From contig CM045762.1 in assembly GCA_025200525.1 (NCBI GenBank), positions 125,927,752 to 125,991,751 on the forward strand: a stretch of 64,000 nucleotides of DNA. The letters run 5' to 3'. Below are positions 55,327 through 64,000 of this stretch, in pieces. Every line of letters begins with the position of its first letter. Within the stretch, counting starts at the first letter, position 1. The stretch is from Camellia lanceoleosa. Taxonomy: Eukaryota > Streptophyta > Magnoliopsida > Ericales > Theaceae. The notes under the pieces were generated by a model. That model saw only the letters and a program-made list of their open reading frames with translations. It had not been told where the DNA came from and did not search any database. The position numbers and the translations under genes are program-made.

Positions 55327-56843
55327 ATGGCCGATGATATTCCACACGTCGGGACTCCCTCGGACCGCGAGATGGATCCCAGGGTCGAGCTCACCGCGAG
55401 CGGCGTCCGCCGACGGCGACCTACCAAATGGCCATCCACGTGCTTCCGCCAGACGGACTCCGCCACTTCCGCGGCTTCGACAGGGCTTTGGACCCGGAGC
55501 TTCTGCTGCGTGAGCCGGCCACTCATTTGTCCTTTGGCGCTTCCGAGGTAACACCCTTATCTTTGCTTTATTTTTTGTAATGTAGGATTTCCTGTCAATT
55601 GCCGTAGCTAACTGAACCCATTACCTGTTTAGTTCTGATGTACTGTACTGGAGTTGATTGTAGACAAACTCATAACTGACATCTGTTTAGGACCGACGCA
55701 CATGCACACACACTGCACTAGCCTTAATTACCCATATACACGGCACACACTGTATTCCACTGCAAATTCACCGACACCCGGTACTTATTTGAATCTGAAA
55801 GCATATTGTATGCCGTATTTAAACTGAACCACACAAAGCACGTTGACGCATCATACGTTGTAGTTCACCTACTGGCACACTATAACCCGATATCTGCTTG
55901 AATCTGAAAAATGTACACACATGTACCAGTATCTTGACCCTCACAAACACACTGACACATCACAGGCCGTAGTCCACCGCAGTACACTGAAACCTGACAT
56001 TTGCTTGCATCTGAGAAACGTACACACGTGCACCATGTTTATACTGCACCACTCAAAAACACACTGACGCATCACATATTGTAGTTTACTGTAAGCACAC
56101 CGGCACTCGGTTTCTGTTTGAATTTGAAAAACGTGCATGCATGCTAGATTTGTATCGACTTTAACATGTTTCCTCAGAACTGTACATTTCATATTGCTTT
56201 GCAACCATTTGTTTGTAAACAGGGAGATTCCCATACCATCCGTGGGTATGGGAACGTTTTGGCTCGAGATTGGTACGCCGAAGCCGCTCGACGCCAAGCG
56301 CATTGTAGATCGGGCCTTGGCACCTTCGCAGGGACTCCCGTGCTCTCTTGCAGACCTCTTCTTGCCGCCCTGGCAGAGAGGTGGTGGGACACCACCGATT
56401 CATTTCACTTATCAGCGACTGGGGACATGACGATGACCCCTTACGACTTCTCGATGCTCACCGGCATCGGGGTGGGGGGTGACCCGATCCCCTTCGATAC
56501 AGACATGGATGAGTGGATTGCCGCCGATTCACTTGCTTTCGGTGGCGCCGCCACTTGCTCGTCTGGTTCGTCGCTACTCTGGTTCGAGGTGCGATTCGAG
56601 TGCAACGCGTCTTTGTGGACGCAGCCCGATGACCCAGAGGCCGCCGAGAGATATGCACGTGGCTTCCTCATGTTCTTCTTGCCGGGACCACTCTGTTTGC
56701 CAAGGCGAACACAAGGCTCCTCTGCTTCAGCGCTTTGGTGGACGCCGAGAGGATTGTGCAAGATGATCGGGGCTTTGGCCACCCTTTACGGTTATATGAG
56801 CTCAGTCTCTCGTGGTAGTGGACAGCTGCTAGGAGGCTACTAG
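55327..56843 (+). pseudogene. Plant mobile domain (PMD) gene, antisense ORF of element G
   Basis: Exon 1 starts at ATG 55327 (MADDIPHVGTPSDREMD). A frame change after about 35 codons leads to a segment reading FDRALDPELLLREPATHL and a donor GAG|GTAACA at 55548. The intron ends AAACAG at 56222. Exon 2 (56223-56843) contains PVLSCRPLLAALAERWWDTT and DMTMTPYDFSMLTGIGVGGD, the hallmark W-E-R-W/F-H-L and DxxxLxG pattern of the plant mobile domain (PF10536). It ends with LYGYMSSVSRGSGQ...GGY and a stop. The domain is shared by MAIN-like host proteins and Tat-element extra ORFs. A region around 56690-56750 seems frame-disturbed. It runs opposite to element G and has its own promoter upstream. Confidence 0.75.
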
Positions 56844-57013
56844 CGAGCCTGGGAGGTACGTCTTCTCCTCTACTTTACATTTATGCTCTATACTTTTCAG
56901 ATTTGCACACCGCACACATAATCGTAGTTCAGATACTGCATACACGGCACACACATACTCCGCTTTAATCGGCTGCACATCGCTCACATTGACACTGCCA
57001 CAAACAACACATC
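56844..57013. other. Remainder of element G before H
   Basis: After the mobile-domain stop the sequence (GCACACCGCACACATAAT and similar) resembles the intron of that gene at 55680-56120, suggesting that a further intron begins here. It is cut by element H. Confidence 0.45.
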
Positions 57014-57892
57014 AGTAGACACCCCATTTTTGACCACCCTCAAGACTTGGGCATTCTTGATGGTTTGCTCGGTGTTGAGAGATGTGCAGGCAAGATTCAA
57101 TTCCTTCGGAAAGAAGAGAGGCAAATCTTCCCAAACACTTTGTTTAAGGGTTTGGAGTTGAAGAAAAGAGGAGAGGAGGGGAGAAAATAGGTTGGAGAAG
57201 AAGTTCGCCATGAATCCAGGTAGAAGAACATCGAGCAGCCCTCGCTGAATCGGGCTTATTCAATTGCATACTTGGAGTTAAGCTATGAGGCCACCATCGT
57301 TGGAAAGAAGACTTCCGGGGCTTCACTTTGTACTCAAGAATCTCCCAAAGCCAAGTCCGGGTGGAGAAGATATGTTGGGTTGAAGCAGGGGATCATCCCG
57401 GTTGGATCGAGTCTGCGCGACTTCACGGAAAAGGGCATAACTTTTTGTACAGGAGGAATTTTGATGCAAGGTTTGCTCCATTGGAAAGCTAACTTCCGGG
57501 GCTTCGATTTGCATACCCACCGGCCATGTTTTGACCAAGGAATCATCCATCGGAACTCTATTTAGCCGACCGGCTGAAAAGAGTGCCGACCGGCCCTTTA
57601 TTTTGGACAATGATCGAATCTTCTGGCCGGTTTGAACCCTTTGCACCCCCCAAGCTTGGTGCATGCCAGCTGTGCCAGCTGGGATGCACAGAACTCGACC
57701 CACGTGCATACATATGCCTATTTTGCATCCTTTTTGCACCTTTGGACCCAATTTGGTGCACCCTTTGCTCATGGCTTCTTGAGGAAGCCTTGACCCCTTG
57801 TCTTGGCTTCCCCAAGCTTCCCTTACAAGCCTTGCACCCCCTTGACCCTTTTTCTTTAACTTAGCCTCTAAGTTTAGTGCATATACTTGCCT

Positions 57893-57900
57893 ATATAAGC
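57893..57900 (+). promoter_or_regulatory. TATA box of LTR H
   Basis: TATATAAG in GCCTATATAAGCACCTCTCC, about 880 bp into the LTR and followed by a pyrimidine-rich start region. It is the strongest core-promoter match among the LTRs here. Confidence 0.75.
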
Positions 57901-58257
57901 ACCTCTCCTCTCCCTTGAGCAAGGGTTGGAAAATCTGAGCAAGAAAACCAGAGAATAGATATATATATCTAACATATATATCTACAATCACATATCTCTC
58001 TCATCCAACCTCCAAACACCCTTGTTCTTGGGCCATTCCTTCACCAACCCATAGCACAACACCATCACTTCCATTTCCAGCAACTTGGAGGTCATTTGCA
58101 GAGCTTAGGAGCACCAAAACTTGGTCCAAGACGTGCTGGTTTGTTGGTCTACAAGGGTAAGCACACTTTTTCCCAAAACTAGCATTTTCTTGGTTCATAT
58201 CTAAGCCATAGTTGCATGTATTTTTGAGCTTCGATGTAAACTACAAAGTTTCTTGTT

Positions 58258-58291
58258 TTGAGCCCTTCTTCAACATTGAAGAAGGGCTCAA
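58258..58291. repeat. Perfect 15 bp hairpin in LTR H, first copy
   Basis: TTGAGCCCTTCTTCA and TGAAGAAGGGCTCAA flank the loop ACAT. It lies about 360 bp downstream of the TATA box, so the LTR RNA could fold here. Confidence 0.95.
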
Positions 58292-58577
58292 TACTGTTGG
58301 GGGTCTCCATGTAGTACTTACCATTATACCCCCTCTTTGGCCCCCACTTTTGCATGCTTTGTTAGCCTACCATGCTTCTGTTTTTGGGTCTTCGACAGGC
58401 CTGAAGAGTGTCTTATTTTGACCTCCTCTACATGTCTCATGAAGGGTATTTGGCTGTTTGATGATTGCATACAGCACCTATCTCAATATCCTCTTGTATG
58501 CCATGTTTCTTGCATAGAATATTTGGCTGATATATGATCTGTTTTGGGGCTTGACATAAGCTGTAAGTAGGCTTATT

Positions 58578-58611
58578 TTGAGCCCTTCTTCAACATTGTT
58601 GAAGGGCTCAA
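58578..58611. repeat. Second hairpin in LTR H
   Basis: The same TTGAGCCCTTC/GAAGGGCTCAA outer stem with an altered inside: TTCAAC pairs with GTTGAA around ATT. The surrounding sequence also resembles that of the first copy, so this is a diverged ~320 bp tandem duplication. Confidence 0.85.
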
Positions 58612-59901
58612 CATTTTTTGCATACTCCATGTGCTACTTGCTTTGAAATCCATGTGATTTACCGTAATCTTGCATGCTTTGTTAGCCTATCTTGCTTTTG
58701 TTTTTGTGGCTTGACATAAACCGGAAAAGTGCTTGTTTTGTCATGTATAAGATCTGTTTTTAGTTGTTTAGGCCATCCATGACATGCCTTATATAGCCAC
58801 TTTGCATTTTGGCTTGCTAGCCTTAAGTGCATGAGTATATAGCATGTGTTGCTTGCATCATTTTAGTGGTTTGGAACCATCTAGCATGCTATTTCAGTCC
58901 CTTTGGTGTGCTTGTATGCTCACCTTAGTTGTCTCTTTAGTGCTTTAAAAGCATGTGTTGTATGCTCCATGTTTTGGCCTTAATGCATACCTTTGAATTT
59001 GAACCATCTAGATGCCATCTAGGGGGTCCTTTGGGCTCAGTTTTATGTGTTAAAACTCTGATTTTTATTGCTTAAGTATTGCCATGTGTGGTTGTACTAA
59101 GTGTGGTTCAAAGCCTCATTGGCTTGCCTTAATGCTTGGACCATTTGTATGCATGCTTAGCCTACTTTGTTGCTTGGTTTGGCACCATGTTTAGCATGAT
59201 TTTCAGAACTTTACAATGCATGCTCATAGTCTATATTTGGTCTCTTTAAGTATGCTTGAGAGTTGCCATGTTTATGCCTAAGTGTTGGACCATAATTGTA
59301 TGCATGTGTGTGTGCATTCTAGCCTTCATTTTTGAGCATGTTGGCCACTGCTTTTAGGCTTGTTTGGGGCAGCCTTATCTAGTTTAAGTCCATTCCTCCA
59401 TGTGTTGTAGCATGCTTACTTTGTATGTTGTCACATACTTGGTCCCGTTTGCATGATGTTGCATGCTATACATTGTTCTCAACATGTTGCTCTTTGCATG
59501 TTTGATATATTTGCATGCTTGTTCCATGCCTTGCATGTTTGTTTGTCTCGTTGCATGCCTAACATATAATGTTTACTTACATTACCATGTTGCATACCTA
59601 GCTTCACATGCTTAGGATTGCCTTGCATGAGCATGCATACTTAGCCTCTTGAAGTGAGTGTGATAGAGGTTAAGTCCCCTTCATTGGATCATTTGCATTG
59701 CATTTCATCCCATTGAAAGTGCACAACTTGGTTCTAGGCCATCACGCATCGAAATGCGCGATTGGTGGTCCGAGAACCAAGGACTATACTCCCTTGAGTC
59801 ACAAATATGATAAGGAGTATGGTTGGTGCAAACATTTGTCCCAAAATTCCATACCATGCAATCGTTGTCGCTCTTTGTCAAAACATCTCTCGCAGAATTT
59901 A

Positions 59902-59992
59902 GTGCCGACCGGCACTCTTTAGTGCCGACCGGCACATTTTTTGTGCCGATAACTTCCATTGCAGCCGGTGGGAATGTCTTCCAGCCGGTGGC
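59902..59992. repeat. Downstream GTGCCG motif cluster of LTR H
   Basis: GTGCCGACCGGCAC twice, 20 bp apart, then GTGCCGATAAC, CAGCCGGTGGG and CAGCCGGTGGC. In LTR sense this is the same order as the downstream cluster of LTR G read on its minus strand. Confidence 0.85.
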
Positions 59993-61344
59993 ACTCAGCA
60001 GCACACAAGGAAGGTTTCCTGAGACTTTGGCAATTTTCCAGGGAGGCAGGACAGTGAAACAGAGACAGCAATGGCATGGTGCGGACTTTCCAGGCTAGTC
60101 GGATCCGAGCATGCGTGCATCCCTCTTCCCGAGGCCTTTTACTGCTTTCAGTAGTTTAATTAATTTGTTAATTAATTAAGGGTCTGTAATAATTAATTAG
60201 CTAGGATAGTTGATTTATTATTTGGGACTGTATATTATTCTTTTGGTCCCTCCGTGTGAGGGCGAATTTGTAATAAGTGTGGGTGAGTGGCATGTATGTC
60301 TTCCAACCCCCATTTCTTTCTCCCTTTTATTTACCTGCTTATAATGGTAGATTAGGGCATATTTATTTTAGCATACCTTATGCTATGCATGCGTGCATCC
60401 ATGCATTTGTTGACATGCATCAGGCTCGGCACATCATACAAACTGCATCGTACTTTCAATTCCAAATTAAATACGTGTTATTTGTAGCATTCCATATGCC
60501 ATGTTTAGGATAGCCGAGCCTGCCTAGATTACATCTTTGCATGTGTTGTATTAGACATTTCAGTATGCTTAGGTCCATGCATGGATTCCTAATAAGCTTC
60601 TGTTTTGGCTTGGAGTACCAGGTGAGCTTTTATGCTTTAGCATATCGCATGTGTGTGAGTGTTGCCATGATAGCATGCTTACCATGAGGCTAAGTGCTTA
60701 TGTGATATAGCTGCATGAATGCCTGTGGATGGAGGTTGAATTACCTAAATTGGGACAACGCATTAAAACTGTGAGTTTTAAAGCCCACTAGATAGTGGCA
60801 AAATCGTCTTTTCTAAAAGCCCGCTTAAGAGTGGCAAACACGCATTTTAGCCTACTTGCGTAGTAGCAAATCATTTTCAAAACAAACATGTGGTGTTTTG
60901 TTCCAACTTAGGCGATTTGGTCTATACTTGTTTCTTTGTCATAACATAGTAATTCTAGGCTAATAACCGGAATAAGAACACGTAATGTTTTCAAAATCGG
61001 ATATCACGGTTAGTAGAGGCCGGTCTTCGGACCGGGCGAGAGGGGGTGCTCATAGCTGACCTTCCCCGATCGTACCCAAGCTCCCGAGCCAAGTCAACTT
61101 TGGTTATGACGGACACGTGGCCTTCGGCACCGAGTCAGGGTTTCCTAAATTTCCCATTTTAAAAAATATTTAGGTGGCAACTCTGTAATCTGGCAAAGCA
61201 GTCCATGCTTGGCACTTCTTTTCAAAAATCAGTTTTTCTCAAAACGATTTACCGGATTTGGACTCTTTGGTTCAGATTTAGAACCGTGACACAAAAAGGA
61301 GTCCGAACTGTAGCCGAGGTCCCCCGCGGACGTGCTACAGTTTC

Positions 61345-61362
61345 TGGGGACTCTGCTGGGGA
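61345..61362 (+). promoter_or_regulatory. PBS of element H (tRNA-Arg type)
   Basis: TGGGGACTCTGCTGGGGA, five bases after the LTR end. It differs from the PBS of element A at one position (TGGC to TGGG). Confidence 0.85.
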
Positions 61363-62264
61363 TTTTAGAGAGCTTGACTCGAACTCGTGATATCCTGTTT
61401 TGACTACACTTATGTGTTTCTTTGCATTGCATGTGCATTGGTGCGCCTAGGACACCGTGTTGGCCATCTGCTATTCTCGGCGGTTTCTTTGGAGGCTTGT
61501 CTTGTCAAGGCATGACCATAAGGTGACCGGTTGCGGCTCTGCCAAGATATGGGAACACAAACCCCGGTTTTACCGGCACCCTTGACCATTCGACCTAATG
61601 CATATTCGGATCCATAGTGACCATTCCAAACTAGGACAAAGGTTGCTTACCCGATATAGGTTGTTTGAAACCGCTGCGTGCGTAGTGAAACCCTAGCTCC
61701 TGACAAAATAGGACAGGGAAACCCTACCCCAACATAGGGGTGTTTTGGCTCTCTTTTACTTGCTATGTGCTTTTAGAGTGTACCTCTACAGGAACGCATA
61801 TACCAGTTTGCGAGTCTGGGTATCCGGCCTGAGGGCACCAATATCAGTATTTTGGAAAATCAGTTATATCTGCGGGTATCAGATTCAGATTTGGGGCAGT
61901 GATTTCGGGGAACAGGATCGATAATAGAATCTGATCGTTCACTTTGCTTATATCCATTCCAGTGAAATTGGGCTGAGATGCTGTCTGTTTTCTCTTTTGC
62001 TAGGTAGTCCCGGAATCATAGCTTCAGAAGGCCCCGATATCCCTCGGGTACATTGGACTAGTGCTGATAGACTTTGTTAGGTCAGAGATTCAGCTCAAGG
62101 GCAATCGGTTCCTTTGCTAGAGGTAGAGTAAAAAGGGCGATTAGGCATGGATCACCAATTCAATTACGGATCGCTGACCCTTATCTACCAGATCGATGGA
62201 CAATCGGGCCGAGGTCTCGCTTTTATCACAAGGATAGATATACTCTATTCAAGTTAGTCAGAAT
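61363..62264 (+). other. Leader of element H
   Basis: Region between PBS and gag. I see no reading frame of note and no extra ORF upstream of gag. It contains host-like low-complexity sequence only. Confidence 0.6.
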
Positions 62265-63640
62265 ATGGCAGGGATGGAGGAGATGATGCGTCAACTCCAA
62301 GAAAGTATGAAACTCATGCAACAAGACGCTGTCCGCCAAGCGGAATTTTCAGCAAAGAAGTCAATCATGGCTCGGCGGCCGAGCTCATCACCACTGCAAC
62401 AAAAGCGGTAAGGCTCGCTTCACAACAAGTTCCTCCCCGAGGAGCTCCAAAGACTGGGAGACGCCAAATGTCCAGGAAGGTACAGACATTCCGGTAGGGC
62501 CGGCTCCGCCCCCAATTTTACCCCAGTTATCAAAAACACCCACCAACCTACCGGACTCTCCCTTCGAGTTCGAGACGGATCCCACAGCACTGAAGTTGAG
62601 CAAGCTTGAAAAGCTGTTCAAGAAATCCCAGGGAGTCAAGACCATCCCTGACATTGAAGATGGATACACGGACACAGCTGTGACATTGCCGGATAGGTTC
62701 AAGATGCCTCACATCGACCGTTTTGACGGGTCGGGAGATCCCATGGTCCACTTAAGTTTGTTTTCAGATGTTCTGCGCCCGATGGGCTTGACAAGATTAC
62801 AGAAGCTCTCCTCTTAGCAGACCTGTCGGTGCATCGCGCCATCCGCACGCCAAATTAGAAGACTCTGAAACGGTTGGGAGGAGATGTCCGAGGCCTTCGC
62901 CGCTCAATATTCCTACAATACCAGATCGAGATCACAACCCGTGATCTTGAGACAACCAGCAAGAGCCGAAGAGGGCTTCTCGACTTTGTAACCCGTTGGA
63001 GAGCCAAAGCTTCTTCGATGACCACCAGGCCGGTCGACAAGGACCAGATACGGATGATTGTGCGCAATCTCCAACCCAGGCTGATGCAGAAGATGATTGT
63101 CCTCCCCCTACCCACCTTTGCAGACCTCCACGAGATTGGGGTACAAATCGAGGACGCTATAAAGCAAGGCCTTATTGACCAGGAGAAGGAGCAAGCTAGG
63201 GGGCTTTTCCCTTGATTCAAATACGACCACCAGTGGTGATGCAGCTGCAAGATCATCTGAAGTGGGCATGGTCACCAACACCACATCACAAAAAGCTACC
63301 CCATTCACCGGTGCGTCCGGAAGTAGTTCACAGAAAACTAAATATCCACCTCGAGTCAAGAGGGTTTTCACCCCACTTCATATGCCTTTGTCAAAGGCTC
63401 TAGAGGTCTTAATCCGGAAAGGACATCTGAAACCATTGGAACAACGGCCTTTACGATCCTCTCCTCCAAAACATGACCGAATCCAAGTAATCAGGCGTAC
63501 CATCAACAAACCGGTCATGAGACCGATAATGCTGCGTCATACGCTTATGATGTACAAGATTTGTTTGACAACAACATCATCACCGCACCACCAAGAAGGT
63601 CTATCGCCACCGGGTCGATGAACTTGGGGATAATACGATA
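62265..63640 (+). pseudogene. Gag of element H (Tat/Ogre-type)
   Basis: Starts MAGMEEMMRQLQESMKLMQQ at 62265, a helical N-terminus, broken by a stop near 62411. The core is in two frames. At 62596-62817 it reads KLEKLFKKSQGVKTIPDIED and MPHIDRFDGSGDPMVHLSLF. At 62874-63215 it reads QIEITTRDLETTSKSRRGLL, FVTRWRAKASSMTTRP and MIVLPLPTFADLHEIGVQ. The C-terminal part includes FTPLHMPLSKALEVLIRKGH and, after another frame change, a VQDLFDNNIITAPP-like end. It matches the gag of element A segment for segment. At least four disruptions make it non-functional. Confidence 0.8.
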
Positions 63641-64000
63641 TGATCGAGGATGAACCACTGCGGCAACACTCGCTTTACTCAGATGTGGCGTTTGGCACGC
63701 ACTACTTTGAGCATTTGCGAATGCTAGTTTTGTACTTTCTGACTTGGGTATTGAGCTAGTTCTATTGTTTTGTTTTGAGTCTGTCTCTTTGTTTTGAGTC
63801 AGTCTTTTTGATTAAGGTCTGTCTTTTTGATTGAGGTCTGTCTTGTTGTATCGAGTCAGTCCTATTATATAGGAGTCGGGTGATTCCGGGGATATTACCT
63901 CGAATCTTACTATTTTGTTTTGTGTTTGTCTTTTCACTTTCTTTTGAGTCTGTTTCTGCCGAGGAGCCAGTTGTGCCAACAGATTTTGAATGGAACAGCA
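63641..64000 (+). repeat. Post-gag region with TTTGAGTCTGTCT repeats
   Basis: From about 63770 to 63860 and again near 63915-63955 the phrase TTTTGAGTCTGTCTCTTTG and variants (GATTAAGGTCTGTCTTTTT) recur every ~27-30 bp. No protease or reverse transcriptase sequence is visible before the window ends. Confidence 0.6.

Larger units (their letters stand above)
48864..57013 (-). mobile_element. Element G: Tat/Ogre-like element with antisense mobile-domain gene (partial)
   Basis: Minus-strand element inserted in F (left flank CATGT). In view are its 3' LTR (48864-52619), PPT, 3' non-coding region with tandem repeats, and an antisense (plus-strand) gene with its own promoter. Element H interrupts it at about 57014, so gag, pol and the 5' LTR are out of view. 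The order LTR-PPT-antisense ORF is that of Tat elements with an extra ORF between pol and the 3' LTR. Confidence 0.8.
57014..61339 (+). repeat. 5' LTR of element H
   Basis: Begins AGTAGACACCCC (a mutated TGTAGACACCCC) and ends GACGTGCTACA. TATA box TATATAAG at 57893-57900 with a CT-rich stretch after it. A U3 motif pair (GCCGACCGGC at 57568, GTGCCGACCGGCCC at about 57584) lies about 300 bp upstream of the TATA box. Two exact GTGCCGACCGGCAC motifs are at 59902-59915 and 59922-59935. Hairpins are at 58258-58291 and 58578-58611. CATGC/GCATG words are very frequent from 58650 to 59650. No coding sequence. Confidence 0.85.
57014..64000 (+). mobile_element. Element H: Tat/Ogre-like retrotransposon, 5' part
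   Basis: Plus-strand element with a 4.33 kb 5' LTR, a tRNA-Arg-type PBS, a leader and a degenerate gag. It runs off the right edge. It inserted into element G and is the innermost member of the nest in view. The LTR shares the CACCCCATTTTTGACC start, the AGAGTCGCCACC-type phrase (as its reverse complement near 61165) and the GTGCCGACCGGCAC motifs with E and G. Confidence 0.85.

Noticed and set aside
55071..55554. Minus-strand ORFs of 136 and 151 codons
   Set aside because: Shadows of the first exon and leader of the plus-strand mobile-domain gene.
57323..57991. 222-codon minus-strand ORF
   Set aside because: Located in the U3/R part of LTR H, antisense to it, across the TATA box; no recognisable domain.

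Overview
The window is plant nuclear DNA, most likely from a eudicot: it holds a plant-type Rab11/RABA GTPase with a canonical GT-AG intron, surrounded by AT-rich spacer and by nested Copia and Ty3/Gypsy LTR retrotransposons. I cannot name the species from sequence alone.

Region 1 (1-16.2 kb) is a single host gene, a RABA5c-like small GTPase. Exon 1 (2333-2666) and exon 2 (15746-16055) are separated by a ~13.1 kb phase-1 intron. Exon 2 lacks one base relative to an open frame, so the gene as written is frameshifted before its G5 motif and prenylation cysteines. The intron carries an integrated geminivirus fossil (7593-11246). It is a head-to-head inverted duplication: two ~1.6 kb arms around a 463 bp loop made of replication-initiator (Rep) sequence. 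Each arm has TrAP-like and REn-like reading frames, a virion-sense ORF in the V2 position, and a TAATATTAC origin hairpin; the coat protein gene is absent. The insert is bracketed by ~638 bp direct repeats of intron sequence. If the Rab gene is transcribed, its pre-mRNA would contain a natural viral hairpin.

Region 2 (16.2-64 kb) is a nest of retroelements. A degenerate Copia gag-pro fragment (16242-17240, minus) is followed by element B, a minus-strand Gypsy of probable Tat lineage. B has an antisense extra gene (18673-20764, plus) and only the integrase C-terminus left of pol. Element A (21964-39583, minus; TSD CCTTG) split B's integrase. A is a complete but non-autonomous Tat/Ogre-like element with gag and no pol, tRNA-Arg-type PBS, PPT and ~3.2 kb LTRs. 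Element C (26993-30030), a collapsed Gypsy, sits inside A's tandem array. To the right, element D (plus-strand Gypsy, gag only in view) abuts B and is broken by a solo LTR E (43726-47909, TSD ATCGG) and by LTR fragment F. F is interrupted by G (minus, 3' LTR, PPT and an antisense plant-mobile-domain gene), and G by H (plus, 5' LTR, PBS, gag, running off the window).

The most unusual signals are: (1) the endogenous geminiviral inverted repeat inside a Rab intron; (2) a CpG-rich GTGCCGACCGGCAC motif module in the Tat LTRs, upstream of the LTR TATA box, repeated in inverted order downstream, and present again in the same order upstream of the TATA box of the antisense mobile-domain gene; (3) an unrelated CGCTCGAGCG palindrome cluster shared by Gypsy LTRs C and D; and (4) hairpins kept at a similar place in the LTRs although their sequence differs.
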